DNA from: Neomoorella carbonis
Lineage (GTDB): Bacteria; Bacillota; DSM-521; Neomoorellales; Neomoorellaceae
DNA: 64,000 nt
Assembly: GCF_045278715.1 (NCBI RefSeq)
Contig: NZ_CP136420.1
Location: 1,302,001 to 1,366,000 of the forward strand
Direction: 5' to 3'
Below, piece by piece: positions 35,855-44,492 of this stretch. The position numbers were made by a program, and so were the translations under genes. Position 1 is the stretch's first letter. Every line of letters starts with the position of its first letter. The notes beneath the pieces are model-generated. The model saw only the letters and a program-made list of their open reading frames with translations, was not told where the DNA came from and made no database searches.

Positions 35855-35874
35855 AGGAGAACTCCGGTTCTCCT
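35855..35874 (-). other. Perfect hairpin between cooC and acsA
   Basis: AGGAGAAC (35855-35862) and GTTCTCCT (35867-35874) form an 8-bp stem with a 4-nt loop. On the minus strand there is no strong T run after it, so it is more likely an mRNA stabiliser or processing site 5' of acsA than a full terminator. Confidence 0.6.
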
Positions 35875-35897
35875 GCATATGCCCAGGCAATATTCAG

Positions 35898-36644
35898 TCA
35901 GCTTAGCACCCTGGCAGCCAGCTCAGCTATACCTGCGGCGGTAAAAGACTGCTCACCGGCAAAGCCGGCAGCCTGGTCTAAAATTTCTGTTTGGAAAGGA
36001 ATCAGGCCGATGACATCGCCTGGCGGCAGGTGGTTGAGGATAAATTCTTCATCCTTGGATTGACGCAATTTATTGCCCACAAATTTTATTCGCTTAATAC
36101 CAAGTTCAGCGGCCAGTTTTTGGACGACCCGGGCGGTCTGGACGCTGACCAGGGTGGGCTCGGTAACAATCAGCATCAGATCTACCCCCCGGGCCGTACC
36201 CCGGGTCAGGTGCTCGATGCCCGCCCCCATATCCAGGACCACCATTTCCCGGTGTTTTAGGATTAGGGCATTAACCATGGCATTTAAGACGGCATTTTCC
36301 CGGCAATAGCAGGTCGATCCCCCGGGCTTGATGGCTCCCATTTTCAGAAAAAGGATATTTCCGTTCCTTATGGTATAATCCTGGAGCAGGCTATCTACTT
36401 CCGGGTTTAGAGAAAAGAAGGCGCCGCTGCCGCCGGTGCGTTCGGCAATCAATTCTCGCATCTCCACGATAGGTTTAATGGTACCGAGCCTTTCCTCGGG
36501 GAGCCCCAGAACCATACCCAGGCTGGTATCGGGATCGGCATCGACGGCATATACCTGGTAACCCTGCCGGGCAAAATATTTAATTAAGCCGGCAGCAATG
36601 GTAGTTTTGCCGACACCACCTTTCCCGGAAATGGCCAGCTTCAC
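35898..36644 (-). CDS. cooC: CooC-type CODH nickel-insertion ATPase (copy B)
   Basis: A 248-aa MinD-like ATPase. It has Walker A ISGKGGVGKTTIAAG (residues about 4-18), VDADPDTSLGMVLGL, a CXC metal site in GSTCYCRENA (about 112-121), and VLDMGAGIEHLTRG. It matures the CODH C-cluster by nickel delivery. GTG 36644 lies behind a perfect AAGGAGGTGTTCAA and begins the conserved KLAISGKGG; the in-frame start at 36677 is rejected. First gene of the acs operon, with a leader of about 280 nt. Confidence 0.93.
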   Translation of the reverse strand: MKLAISGKGGVGKTTIAAGLIKYFARQGYQVYAVDADPDTSLGMVLGLPEERLGTIKPIVEMRELIAERTGGSGAFFSLNPEVDSLLQDYTIRNGNILFLKMGAIKPGGSTCYCRENAVLNAMVNALILKHREMVVLDMGAGIEHLTRGTARGVDLMLIVTEPTLVSVQTARVVQKLAAELGIKRIKFVGNKLRQSKDEEFILNHLPPGDVIGLIPFQTEILDQAAGFAGEQSFTAAGIAELAARVLS

Positions 36645-36969
36645 TTGAACACCTCCTTGGTTCATAAAAATGGACATACATTTTTTCGGTTACATTAGTG
36701 AACTTCTACACAAAGTCCGTTTTTCCTTCTCACCTTTCCTTGAGTTACTTGTTAATTTTTGCTCTTTTCTCATCCCGCGCAACAAATCATTCAACTTGCC
36801 CTTTTTCCCTTCAATCCCCTGTATTACTCACTTGGCCAATATTATAGACCATTTAATTTAAAAATGGAATAATTTTTATCATTTAAGGAATGCACTCACA
36901 ATATAAAGCCTGCTGTTATATATTGACTTTAATCATAACGGCAGACCTAATTTGTGTCAATAGTTTGAG
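36645..36969 (-). promoter_or_regulatory. acs operon leader with two candidate promoters; no gene
   Basis: On the minus strand, TTGACA (36955-36960), a 17-nt spacer and TATGAT (36932-36937) make a near-consensus promoter, predicting a 5' leader of about 280 nt. A second TATAAT (36841-36846) has only a weak -35 (TTCCAT). It is preceded by the palindrome CCATTT...AAATGG (36849-36867). The leader is AT-rich, unlike the coding DNA. The copy of TAGTTTGAG at 36961-36969 is the target repeat of the adjacent ISL3 element. Confidence 0.75.
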
Positions 36970-38367
36970 GGCTCTATGTCAATAGTTGTGGGATTAAATT
37001 TTGGGGGCAACATCCCAGGAAAATTTTTTTGATGAAATGATTACGATTCCTAAAACCAAAACTTAAGCGTTTGAGCATTTTACTTAAAGTATTCTTGCCT
37101 TCTATATAACCATTGGTGTACCGGCGGCCTTGCTGGGTGTATCTAACCAGGTTTAATATTTCTGACCTCCAGGACTTAATAGTACGAGCCCATACCCGTC
37201 CCTCTAGATTTGCAGCGCATTCTGCATTTATAAGCCAACGGCTTAAGACAATTTCTGCCTCTTCAACCCGGTCCATCTTTATGATTTGTCTTAAATCTTC
37301 TTTTAGCTGGTACAGTTCATAGAGGGACGGGTATTTATTCTTAATTTCTTCTAGCTGCTGTTGTTGTCTGGGAGTAAGTTTTTCTTTAGCCTTGAGCAAG
37401 GGTAGGCGAGGTATATTCTCCTTGCCTGCTTCTTGCTCTATCTTGCGTGCTTCATTTAAGCGACGGTTGGCATCCTGAATTACATGGAAAGGGTCTACTA
37501 TTATCCTAGCTGAAGGAAAGATTGCTTTTATTAACTTGCGCCAGGAGTCTTTCATGTCAATTACTACTGCTTCTACTTTAACCCCGGCTTTTTTGAGCCC
37601 CTCCAGGTAAGCCTTTATAGTTGCTTTCCTGTCATCACCCAAAATCGTCAAAGGCCTCTTATCCGGTTCCAGGCGCCCTACTACGCATACATAATCATTC
37701 CCGCTAAAGGACAGTTCATCTAAGGTTAAGACTATGGGCTCTTGAGTATCATCTGCTGGAAGACCGGACTGGATATACTTGTCTAGTAATCTTATAACCC
37801 TATTAGGAGTAAGGTGTAATATTCGGGCTGCATAGGTAAAGCTCATCCTCTGGGCATAATACACTACTGTCTGCACTCCTAGTTTTGTAAATCTGGCCCA
37901 GGGGATGGTATTCGGAGGACGAAGGGTAAAAGTCTTATGACAATGGTAACACTTATACCGTACAGGAACCCAGGATAAAAAAATCCATCTCCCGTATAAA
38001 AAAGCGTGACGAATTTTCCTTTCTTGGGGCTTCCGGTTCTTCTTTAAAATGCCGTGCTTATGTAATTTGCCTTTGTTACATGCAGGGCATAATGCTGGCG
38101 GGTCTAGCGTCACCCTTAACACAATATCTTTACGTTCCTGCTGTTCTCCTAAAATGGACGGGAGTATTTTATCAAAATTCTCTTGTCCATTGAGGGTGAT
38201 CGTGCTATTCTTATTCATGGGGGCACTCCTTTCCTGTTGGGGTTTTGTTTGCTAATATTGATTTGGATGTGCCCCCATCTTTTTCCTCCTTTAGCTCCTA
38301 ATAAAATCTCTTCTCCTCTGTCCTTCCATATCTACCTATCCCTTCCCACACTTTTTATTATAGAGCC
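36970..38367 (-). mobile_element. ISL3-family insertion sequence (1398 bp)
   Basis: Terminal inverted repeats of 24 bp (36970-36993 and 38344-38367, both beginning GGCTCTAT inward) match at 18 of 24 positions. The 9-bp sequence TAGTTTGAG directly flanks both ends (36961-36969 and 38368-38376), consistent with the roughly 8-bp target duplication of ISL3 elements. One intact transposase gene lies inside. The clear target repeat suggests a fairly recent insertion. Confidence 0.9.
36974..38218 (-). CDS. ISL3-family transposase
   Basis: A 414-aa DDE transposase. The N-terminal zinc finger region has CPACNKGKLHKHG and YKCYHCHKTF. The catalytic core has VLTLDELSFSG (first Asp), IIVDPFHVIQDANRRL (second Asp) and NGYIEGKNTLSKMLKR (Glu), the usual ISL3 order. 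The ATG at 38218 is near the right end and the stop falls inside the left inverted repeat. The gene is full-length, so the element may be active. It is transcribed in the same direction as the acs operon and could read into it. Confidence 0.93.
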   Translation of the reverse strand: MNKNSTITLNGQENFDKILPSILGEQQERKDIVLRVTLDPPALCPACNKGKLHKHGILKKNRKPQERKIRHAFLYGRWIFLSWVPVRYKCYHCHKTFTLRPPNTIPWARFTKLGVQTVVYYAQRMSFTYAARILHLTPNRVIRLLDKYIQSGLPADDTQEPIVLTLDELSFSGNDYVCVVGRLEPDKRPLTILGDDRKATIKAYLEGLKKAGVKVEAVVIDMKDSWRKLIKAIFPSARIIVDPFHVIQDANRRLNEARKIEQEAGKENIPRLPLLKAKEKLTPRQQQQLEEIKNKYPSLYELYQLKEDLRQIIKMDRVEEAEIVLSRWLINAECAANLEGRVWARTIKSWRSEILNLVRYTQQGRRYTNGYIEGKNTLSKMLKRLSFGFRNRNHFIKKIFLGCCPQNLIPQLLT

Positions 38368-38449
38368 TAGTTTGAGGCAATAACAATTCATTATAGAAAT
38401 TGTACTATAATAGGCTGGCCAGGTTATATTTTGGAAGGGTAACAAAAAA

Positions 38450-38464
38450 GCTCCGTAAAGGAGC
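38450..38464 (-). terminator. Terminator after the rubredoxin-like gene
   Basis: GCTCC / GGAGC with a GTAAA loop, followed on the minus strand by TTTTTTG. The stem begins directly after the stop codon of the 38465-38584 gene. Confidence 0.75.
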
Positions 38465-38584
38465 CTAAGGGGTAGGGGTATCTTTTTTGGTGAAGGAATC
38501 TTTGGCACCGCATTCTGGGCACTTGCGTGGTTTGCAACGGGCATCCTTTTCATAACCGCACTGGGTGCATTGCCAAACTGCCAC
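38465..38584 (-). CDS. RCKP-type rubredoxin-like protein, 39 aa
   Basis: A tiny metal-ribbon protein, VAVWQCTQCGYEKDARCKPR then KCPECGAKDSF, with two CXXC pairs and the RCKPRKCPECG signature of the RCKP rubredoxin-like family. GTG 38584 is the only start that includes the whole motif; an AGG lies upstream. It has its own terminator. It probably binds iron or zinc; its electron-transfer partner is unknown. Confidence 0.8.
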   Translation of the reverse strand: MAVWQCTQCGYEKDARCKPRKCPECGAKDSFTKKDTPTP

Positions 38585-38767
38585 AACCTGTACCTGCCTT
38601 TCTAATAATAGTTACTGATAAGATTATAAACTGTATATATCTGCCTGTCAAGGTATAGTTGGCCCGTGGTAAGCTCATAAAATGGCGGCCTCCGTAGCCT
38701 TGACTTGGTATACCCGGTGTGAAATAATATGATTATCTGCCTATTTGCCGTCAGGGAGGCTTTGGTC

Positions 38768-40201
38768 ATGTCCACTCAGAGTACTACCCTTCCCCTTCCC
38801 CATCCCCATCCCCGGCGCTGGCTCATCCTTTTTGCCGTCATGACTGCCGGTATAATGGGGCCTATTGATGGCAGCGTAGTAAATGTCGCCCTGCCGACGA
38901 TTAGCAGGGTTTTTAATGTCGATTTAAATACAGTAGGCTGGGTGGCCATGGTTTATCTTTTAGTTTTAGGAAGTTTGATTTTGACCTACGGCCGCCTTGG
39001 TGATATGTATGGATTTCGCCGGGTGCTTTTAACAGGGATCGCTATTTTTACAGCAGCTTCCGGAATCTGCGCCCTCGCCCCCAATATCTGGGTCTTGATT
39101 GCCTTCCGGGCCGTCCAGGCCATTGGTGCCGGCATGTTTATGGCTATGGGGCCAGCCATTATAACGTCGGTTTTCCCTCCTAATGAACGGGGGCGTGCCC
39201 TGGGGACCAACGGCATGATTATTGCCACCGGCCTGGCCCTGGGACCGACCCTGGGCGGTTTTCTAGTCACTGTAGCCGGGTGGCAGGCCATCTTTACCAT
39301 TAATATTCCCATTGGTATCATAAGTTATATCTTATGCCGTCAAGTAGTACCTGCAACGAAAGATTTGCAGCCGCAGCGCTTTGATTTAAGCGGTGCGGCC
39401 CTGGGTTTTACCTCTTTGAGCGCTTTCTTGCTGGTAGGCAGCTATGGCGAAGAATGGGGCTGGACTTCACCGATCACCTTAATATTGGGTGTTGTATTTT
39501 TAGCCGGTACCTGGGCTTTTATCCGCTGGGAGCGACGGGTTGAACAACCCATGCTCGATTTAACCCTGTTTCAAAATAAGGTGTTTACTGCTGCCAACTT
39601 TGCGGCCTTGATGAACTTCATGTCCCAGTATGCTGTTATATTTTTAATTCCCTTTTACCTGCAGCAAGTATTGAACTACAGTCCCGGGCAGGCTGGTTTG
39701 ATTTTAACCGCTTCTCCCCTGGTGACGCTTTTAATTGCGCCTGTTAGCGGGGCCTTATCGGACCGCATGGGAACGCGCAGGCTGGCCTTTACAGGGCAGG
39801 CTATTGTCAGTATGACCCTCTTTCTGATGGCCGGTCTTAAAGTTACTTCCCAGGCCGTGGATATTATCTGGCGCTTATGCCTTTTTGGTTTGGGTACTGG
39901 TATCTTCCAGTCCCCCAATAATAGCGCCGTAATGGGCAGTGTCCCCCGCCATCGGCTGGGTATTGGCTCCGGCGTTCTCGCTACGGTCCGCAATGTAGGT
40001 ATGGTGCTGGGGATAGCCGTTAGCAGCGGCGTCTTTACCTGGCAACGGCAGGCCAAGCTGGCAGTTCTGGGACCCGCCGGGACCACCCAGGCTTTTATGG
40101 CCGGGCTAAAGACGGCCTTCATTGTTGGGGCATGCCTGTCTGCCGCCGGTGCTCTGGCCTCCCTGGTAAGGAGCGATAATTTGCCCTCAAGGGAGTGCTA
40201 A
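38768..40201 (+). CDS. MFS drug exporter, DHA2 (EmrB/QacA) 14-TM type
   Basis: A 477-aa membrane protein with about 14 hydrophobic segments. DHA2 markers are the loop 2-3 motif GRLGDMYGFRRVLLTG, the motif C region GLALGPTLGGFLV, and the N-terminal MGPIDGSVVNVALPTI (motif D1 type). It uses the proton gradient to export drugs or organic cations. ATG 38768 lies behind GGGAGG; an upstream in-frame ATG at 38729 lacks a site. The N-terminus has a short Pro/His stretch. It is a single plus-strand gene before two tRNA genes. Confidence 0.9.
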   Translation: MSTQSTTLPLPHPHPRRWLILFAVMTAGIMGPIDGSVVNVALPTISRVFNVDLNTVGWVAMVYLLVLGSLILTYGRLGDMYGFRRVLLTGIAIFTAASGICALAPNIWVLIAFRAVQAIGAGMFMAMGPAIITSVFPPNERGRALGTNGMIIATGLALGPTLGGFLVTVAGWQAIFTINIPIGIISYILCRQVVPATKDLQPQRFDLSGAALGFTSLSAFLLVGSYGEEWGWTSPITLILGVVFLAGTWAFIRWERRVEQPMLDLTLFQNKVFTAANFAALMNFMSQYAVIFLIPFYLQQVLNYSPGQAGLILTASPLVTLLIAPVSGALSDRMGTRRLAFTGQAIVSMTLFLMAGLKVTSQAVDIIWRLCLFGLGTGIFQSPNNSAVMGSVPRHRLGIGSGVLATVRNVGMVLGIAVSSGVFTWQRQAKLAVLGPAGTTQAFMAGLKTAFIVGACLSAAGALASLVRSDNLPSREC

Positions 40202-40245
40202 GGTATTGCCTGCCGGTCACAAGCATGTTAAAATATGAATGCTGA

Positions 40246-40323
40246 CGGGATGTAGCTCAGTTTGGCTAGAGCACCTGCTTTGGGAGCAGGGGGTCGCAGG
40301 TTCAAATCCTGTCATCCCGACCA
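40246..40323 (+). tRNA. tRNA-Pro (anticodon TGG)
   Basis: Acceptor CGGGATG pairs with CATCCCG. The D arm is GCTCAGTTTGGCTAGAGC, the anticodon loop TTTGGGA gives TGG (proline), and the T arm contains GGTTCAAATCC. The CCA end is encoded. Confidence 0.97.
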
Positions 40324-40332
40324 GCGTTTTGT

Positions 40333-40408
<76 letters not shown>

Positions 40409-40419
40409 GAAATTGTAAT

Positions 40420-40450
40420 GCCTCCGGAGTTTACCCGGAGGCTTTCTGTT
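40420..40450 (+). terminator. Terminator after the tRNA pair
   Basis: Stem GCCTCCGG (40420-40427) / CCGGAGGC (40435-40442) is followed by TTTCTGTTTGTTT. It may also serve the convergent methyltransferase gene ending at 40454. Confidence 0.85.
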
Positions 40451-40453
40451 TGT

Positions 40454-41971
40454 TTATGCTTGGGTTACCGTCGCTGTAGCGATAACCTCATTGCCGAGGA
40501 CATCAATTACTTGCACGGCAATGGTCCTTGGAAGTTCAGGTTCCAGGATGGCCGTAGCCTGTACAGGCAGGTTTGGTTCATTTTTGCCGTAATCCCTCCA
40601 GGCCTGCCACTGGCTTTTAAAAATCTGACCGTCGTAATTCCAGTCAACGGCCCAGTAATCGATAAGGAGAGCAAAGTTTTCTCTAGCTTTAGCCAATAAA
40701 GCCTCCCACTCGCCCTTTTTAATATATGCGTGGTTATCCTGGAGGCCGGGCAGGGCATAAGCCTTCAGGCCTACTGTTATCTGTACCTGACCACTGGCCA
40801 GCCTGGTTACCGCGGGTTTCCTTAAGCTCAGCTGGGGTCTGCTGTCTGATGCAGTTACGCCTGCAGTTCTGGTATGGGTCACGCATGGCGGCAGTTTGCT
40901 TTCGACCCGGTTGGACCTGATTGTTTCGATAAGAAAAGGACCGGCCCCTTCCGCCACCAGGCGCTTGCGCGTAACCTGGATTCCCACCTGGCCCAATTCG
41001 CAACCGAGCCAGCGCCGGCCCAACTTTTCAGCCACTACCAGGGTGGTACCGGAACCGCAAAAAAAATCAGCTACCAGATCCCCCGGGTTGGAGGAAGCCT
41101 TGATGATACGCCGGAGGAGGCTTTTATTTTTCTGGGTGGCGAAGCCGGTCTTTTCCTTGGAGAAACTCTTTATCTGGATAGAATCCAGGCTCTCTTCCCC
41201 TTTCAGTTGAAATTCTAAGGGATTAGCGTTCCATACATCTTCCATAGGGTAGCCTTTCCCCGTCGTTTGCTGGTTGCCGCGGCGCCGGTAATCAGGAGGG
41301 TAGGGTACGTATTCTTTGTTAAAGGTAAACTTCCCCGGGTTTTTGACATAGAAAAGCAGCGTGTCATGGTTGCGGACCCAGTTGCGTACAGCGCTCTTGT
41401 AGCCCGAAATCCAACCAATCCGCCAGATAATCTCCCGCTGGAAGGCGTCCGGGCCAAAGATCTCATCCATAATTACCTTTATATAATGACTGATGCTGGC
41501 ATCCAGGTGGACATAGATACTGCCGTCTGGTGCCAGCAGCTTTTTCATGAGCTGGAGGCGGGGGTAGAGCATATCCAGGTAGGCATCTAAGCCCCCGGCC
41601 CAGGTATCCTGGTAGGCCGGGCGTTCGATGACCGGGACCTCCTGACCGTCTGCCGTGCCGGCAATGGGAACCCGGTGACTGTAATTGGCCTGGCTGAAAA
41701 AAGGAGGGTCGATGTAGATCAAGTTGATTTTACCCTCATACCCCCCGGCCAGGAGGGCGAGCATGGCCTGGAGGTTGTCACCGTAAATTAGGCGGTTGAT
41801 AACTGGATTTCCTGCGGCGATTTTTTGTTGAGGCACGTTTTCCCGGCCTGATTGCGGTATGACCAGTTCTTGCGCCTGGAAAATAAATTCACCCGCCCGT
41901 GGTTCCCCCGCCGGTTTTGTCTCCCAGACCAGCCGGGCAGAACTTTGCTGGGGCAGGCGCCTGTTAGCCAT
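40454..41971 (-). CDS. DNA methyltransferase (N4/N6, beta-class motif order)
   Basis: A 505-aa DNA amino-methyltransferase. Motif IV, LIYIDPPFFSQ (about residue 87-97), comes before motif I, DFFCGSGTTLVVAEKLGR (about 303-320), the beta-class order shared with type III Mod and CcrM-type enzymes. A target-recognition-like region lies between them. A further C-terminal region of about 160 residues (LPPCVTHTRT onward, with YWAVDWNYDG and beta-rich ITVGLKAYALPGLQ) is not part of the catalytic core. ATG 41971 follows GGAGG. No restriction enzyme gene is nearby, so it looks solitary. Confidence 0.85.
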   Translation of the reverse strand: MANRRLPQQSSARLVWETKPAGEPRAGEFIFQAQELVIPQSGRENVPQQKIAAGNPVINRLIYGDNLQAMLALLAGGYEGKINLIYIDPPFFSQANYSHRVPIAGTADGQEVPVIERPAYQDTWAGGLDAYLDMLYPRLQLMKKLLAPDGSIYVHLDASISHYIKVIMDEIFGPDAFQREIIWRIGWISGYKSAVRNWVRNHDTLLFYVKNPGKFTFNKEYVPYPPDYRRRGNQQTTGKGYPMEDVWNANPLEFQLKGEESLDSIQIKSFSKEKTGFATQKNKSLLRRIIKASSNPGDLVADFFCGSGTTLVVAEKLGRRWLGCELGQVGIQVTRKRLVAEGAGPFLIETIRSNRVESKLPPCVTHTRTAGVTASDSRPQLSLRKPAVTRLASGQVQITVGLKAYALPGLQDNHAYIKKGEWEALLAKARENFALLIDYWAVDWNYDGQIFKSQWQAWRDYGKNEPNLPVQATAILEPELPRTIAVQVIDVLGNEVIATATVTQA

Positions 41972-42043
41972 GGTGACCTCCAACCTTATATTTTGGCTTT
42001 GTAACAGAGTGGCTCACAAGAGTAAATCCCTCACCGTGACTTT

Positions 42044-42868
42044 TTAACCGCCCCCGGCCGGCATCATGCTAGCTGCTTTCAGGCTCTCTTCCCGGATCTG
42101 CTCCAGGATGCGGGTTTTGAGTTCCAGGAAAACCCGGGAATTTTTGATTTCAATAGTCCGGGGCCTGGAAAGGGGAACGGGGATGCGCGCCTTGAGGCGG
42201 CCCGGACGGGCCGTCATGACATAAACAGTATCCCCTAAAAAGATAGCTTCTTCCACGTCATGGGTAACAAAAAGGATGGTCTTCCTGGTTTCTTCCCAGA
42301 CCTTGAGAAGCAGTTCCTGCATGACCAGGCGGGTCTGGGCGTCCAGAGCGCCGAAAGGTTCGTCCATAAGGAGGATATCAGGATCGTTGGCCAGGGCCCG
42401 GGCAATGGCCACCCGCTGTTTCATACCGCCGGAGAGGCTTTTGGGAAAGGCATCGGCAAAGGCCGCCAGGCCGATTATATCCAGGTAGTGATCGACAATT
42501 TCCCGGCGCCGGTCAGCTTCTATCCCCTTCAGAGTGAGGCCAAACTCGATATTCTGGCGTACCGTCAGCCAGGGGAAGAGGGTATAGCTCTGGAAGACCA
42601 TGCCCCGGTCCGGCCCCGGTCCCTGGATCAAACGTCCGTCTTTATATACCTGGCCGCTGCTGGCTTCTGCCAGGCCGGCAATAATGCGGAGCAGGGTGGA
42701 TTTGCCGCATCCCGAAGGCCCCAGGATGGTAACGAACTCTCCTTCCTTAACCTCCAACGATATGCCTTCCAGAGCGGTAATCTTCTGGCGCTTAAAGTTA
42801 AATTCCCTGGTCAGGTTGACAACAGTTAGCTTGTTTCCGGATATCCCGGGTGCTGCGGCCAGTGCCAT
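42044..42868 (-). CDS. ABC transporter ATPase, nitrate/sulfonate/taurine (SsuB/TauB) type
   Basis: A 274-aa ATPase with Walker A GPSGCGKST, Q-loop VFQSYTLFPWLTV, signature LSGGMKQRVAIARAL, Walker B ILLMDEPFGALD and H-loop FVTHDVEEA. This combination is typical of SsuB/TauB. It is adjacent to its permease (2-nt gap), but no periplasmic substrate-binding protein gene is present. The substrate could be a sulfonate, nitrate, or a pyrimidine or thiamin precursor. Confidence 0.92.
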   Translation of the reverse strand: MALAAAPGISGNKLTVVNLTREFNFKRQKITALEGISLEVKEGEFVTILGPSGCGKSTLLRIIAGLAEASSGQVYKDGRLIQGPGPDRGMVFQSYTLFPWLTVRQNIEFGLTLKGIEADRRREIVDHYLDIIGLAAFADAFPKSLSGGMKQRVAIARALANDPDILLMDEPFGALDAQTRLVMQELLLKVWEETRKTILFVTHDVEEAIFLGDTVYVMTARPGRLKARIPVPLSRPRTIEIKNSRVFLELKTRILEQIREESLKAASMMPAGGG

Positions 42869-42870
42869 GG

Positions 42871-43599
42871 TTATACCTCCCTCTCCATCCAGGGGAATAA
42901 AAGGCGATTGAGGGCCTTAAATGCCATATCGCAGATAATCCCCAGGACGCCGATGGTTAAAATGCCCACGAACATATCAGGGGTACTCAGCTGCCGGCCG
43001 GCATTCATAATGAGGAAACCCAGGCCAGAATTGGCCGCCACCAGCTCGGCGACGATGACATAGGTCCAGGCCCACCCCAGGGTGACCCGCAGGGTATCCA
43101 TTATCCCCGGCAGAGCTGCCGGCAATAAGACCCGCCGGAAGACCTCCAGCGGGCGCGCCCCCAGGGTATAGGCGGTATCAATCAGGTCCTGGGGAACGTT
43201 TTGGGTGACATCCATAATCATCAGGACAAGTTGGAAAAATATCCCTATAAAGACTACACCTATCTTCTGGGCTTCAAAAATGCTCAACCAGATTATGGTA
43301 AGAGGGATAAAGGCCGAAGCCGGCATATAACGAAAAAAGGCCAGCAAGGGCTCGAAAAAAGCCTCGGCTACCTTCAGGCTGCCCATAAGTATCCCCAGGG
43401 GGACGCCGACAGCCGCAGCCAGGAGAAATCCGGTAGTAACCCGGAAAAAGCTGATGCCAATATCGCTAATTAAACCGTTGGCCGCCAGGTCGACGGCCGC
43501 CCGGGCTACAGCACCGGGCGGCGGCAGATGGGAAGGCGGTAGCTGCCCCACCGTTACTCCCAGCTGCCAGAATAACAGGAGGAGGGCAAAGGCAGCCAC
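42871..43599 (-). CDS. ABC transporter permease, SsuC/TauC type
   Basis: A 242-aa inner-membrane permease with about six hydrophobic segments and the EAA-type loop LGARPLEVFRRVLLPAALPGI (about 140-160). GTG 43599 is the first normal start. The frame continues upstream with HPGRRGKLYFSLSV, natural permease N-terminal sequence, to a TGA inside the gldA-like fragment. The native N-terminus has probably been trimmed at that junction. Confidence 0.88.
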   Translation of the reverse strand: MAAFALLLLFWQLGVTVGQLPPSHLPPPGAVARAAVDLAANGLISDIGISFFRVTTGFLLAAAVGVPLGILMGSLKVAEAFFEPLLAFFRYMPASAFIPLTIIWLSIFEAQKIGVVFIGIFFQLVLMIMDVTQNVPQDLIDTAYTLGARPLEVFRRVLLPAALPGIMDTLRVTLGWAWTYVIVAELVAANSGLGFLIMNAGRQLSTPDMFVGILTIGVLGIICDMAFKALNRLLFPWMEREV

Positions 43600-43601
43600 G
43601 C

Positions 43602-44255
43602 TCAGGCTGAAATATAGTTTTCCCCGGCGGCCAGGATGCTGTCATAGCAGAGGCGGGCTAAACCCAGGGCTCCTTCCAGGGCCAGGTGAGGGGAGACTGC
43701 TGTGCTGGTAGCCCGGAGCTCGATATATTTGGCCAGGGTGTCCCCCATACCGGCGGCCAGGTAGCGCCAGGGGGCAGCGGCGATTATCTGGCTGTCTACC
43801 AGGACCAGGGAAGGGTTTGCGGCTTCATGGGATATGGCCAGGAAGTGCCCTTCCCGGTCATAGATAATAGCGATAGATGTAAAGGCGGCGCACGTAGCGG
43901 CGATAGTGGGCACCGTTACCAGGGGCACCCCTGCCTGCCAGGCAGCCCCCTTGGCGGTATCCAGGGCTTTGCCGCCGCCAACCCCCACCAGGAAGTCGGC
44001 GCCCTTTTCCTTAATTGCAGCCGCTACCATGGCTATATTCTCTGGGCAGCATTCACCCCCGTACCACACCTGCCCCACCGGCTCCACCCCGGCAGAAGCC
44101 ATGGCCTCCCGCAGGGCCGGGGCTGCCGCCGCCAGGGCCCGGTGGCCTCCTACCAGGCAGGCCCTGGCGCCCAGGCTTTTCAAGGCCTGTCCGGCCGCCC
44201 CGATAACACCTGTACCCCGGCGGTAGTTCCCGGGGGCTATAATCCTTGCGAGCAT
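43602..44255 (-). pseudogene. Truncated GldA-like iron/zinc-containing alcohol dehydrogenase
   Basis: 217 residues match the N-terminal NAD-binding half of glycerol-dehydrogenase-like enzymes: FLVGVGGGKALDTAKGAA, TVPTIAATCAAFTS, VDSQIIAAAPWRYLAAGMGDTLAKY with the first metal-ligand Asp. Normal members are about 365 aa. The C-terminal half with the two metal-binding His residues is missing, and the frame stops two bases before the ABC permease start. A deletion fusing this gene to the transporter is likely. It is not expected to be active unless the short form has another role. Confidence 0.75.
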
Positions 44256-44492
44256 CCTGTTCCTCCTGTTGATTTTGTCGCCAATGACGGCTCCTCACTC
44301 AATGATTCCTCTACTCTACCTCTCTATCACTTTACCATGAAAAAATTATATTCGCCGTTAAAAACGAGAATCCTGCTGGCAGGTAAGCACCGGTATTTGG
44401 GGGATGCAAATTGCCTCCCAAGGTTTATCGGTGACGGCCTTGCTTCCTATCCCTCTAAAGGTGTAGGATAGTTATTGTTTGGGGGGAGGTCT

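Noticed and set aside
36961..36980. Repeated TGTCAATAG just outside and inside the ISL3 left end, possibly a second IS end
   Set aside because: The outer copy is explained as the reverse complement of the acs promoter -35 region; no second inverted repeat or transposase remnant is visible.
38729..38767. Upstream ATG for the MFS exporter
   Set aside because: It has no ribosome site; GGGAGG is correctly spaced only for ATG 38768.
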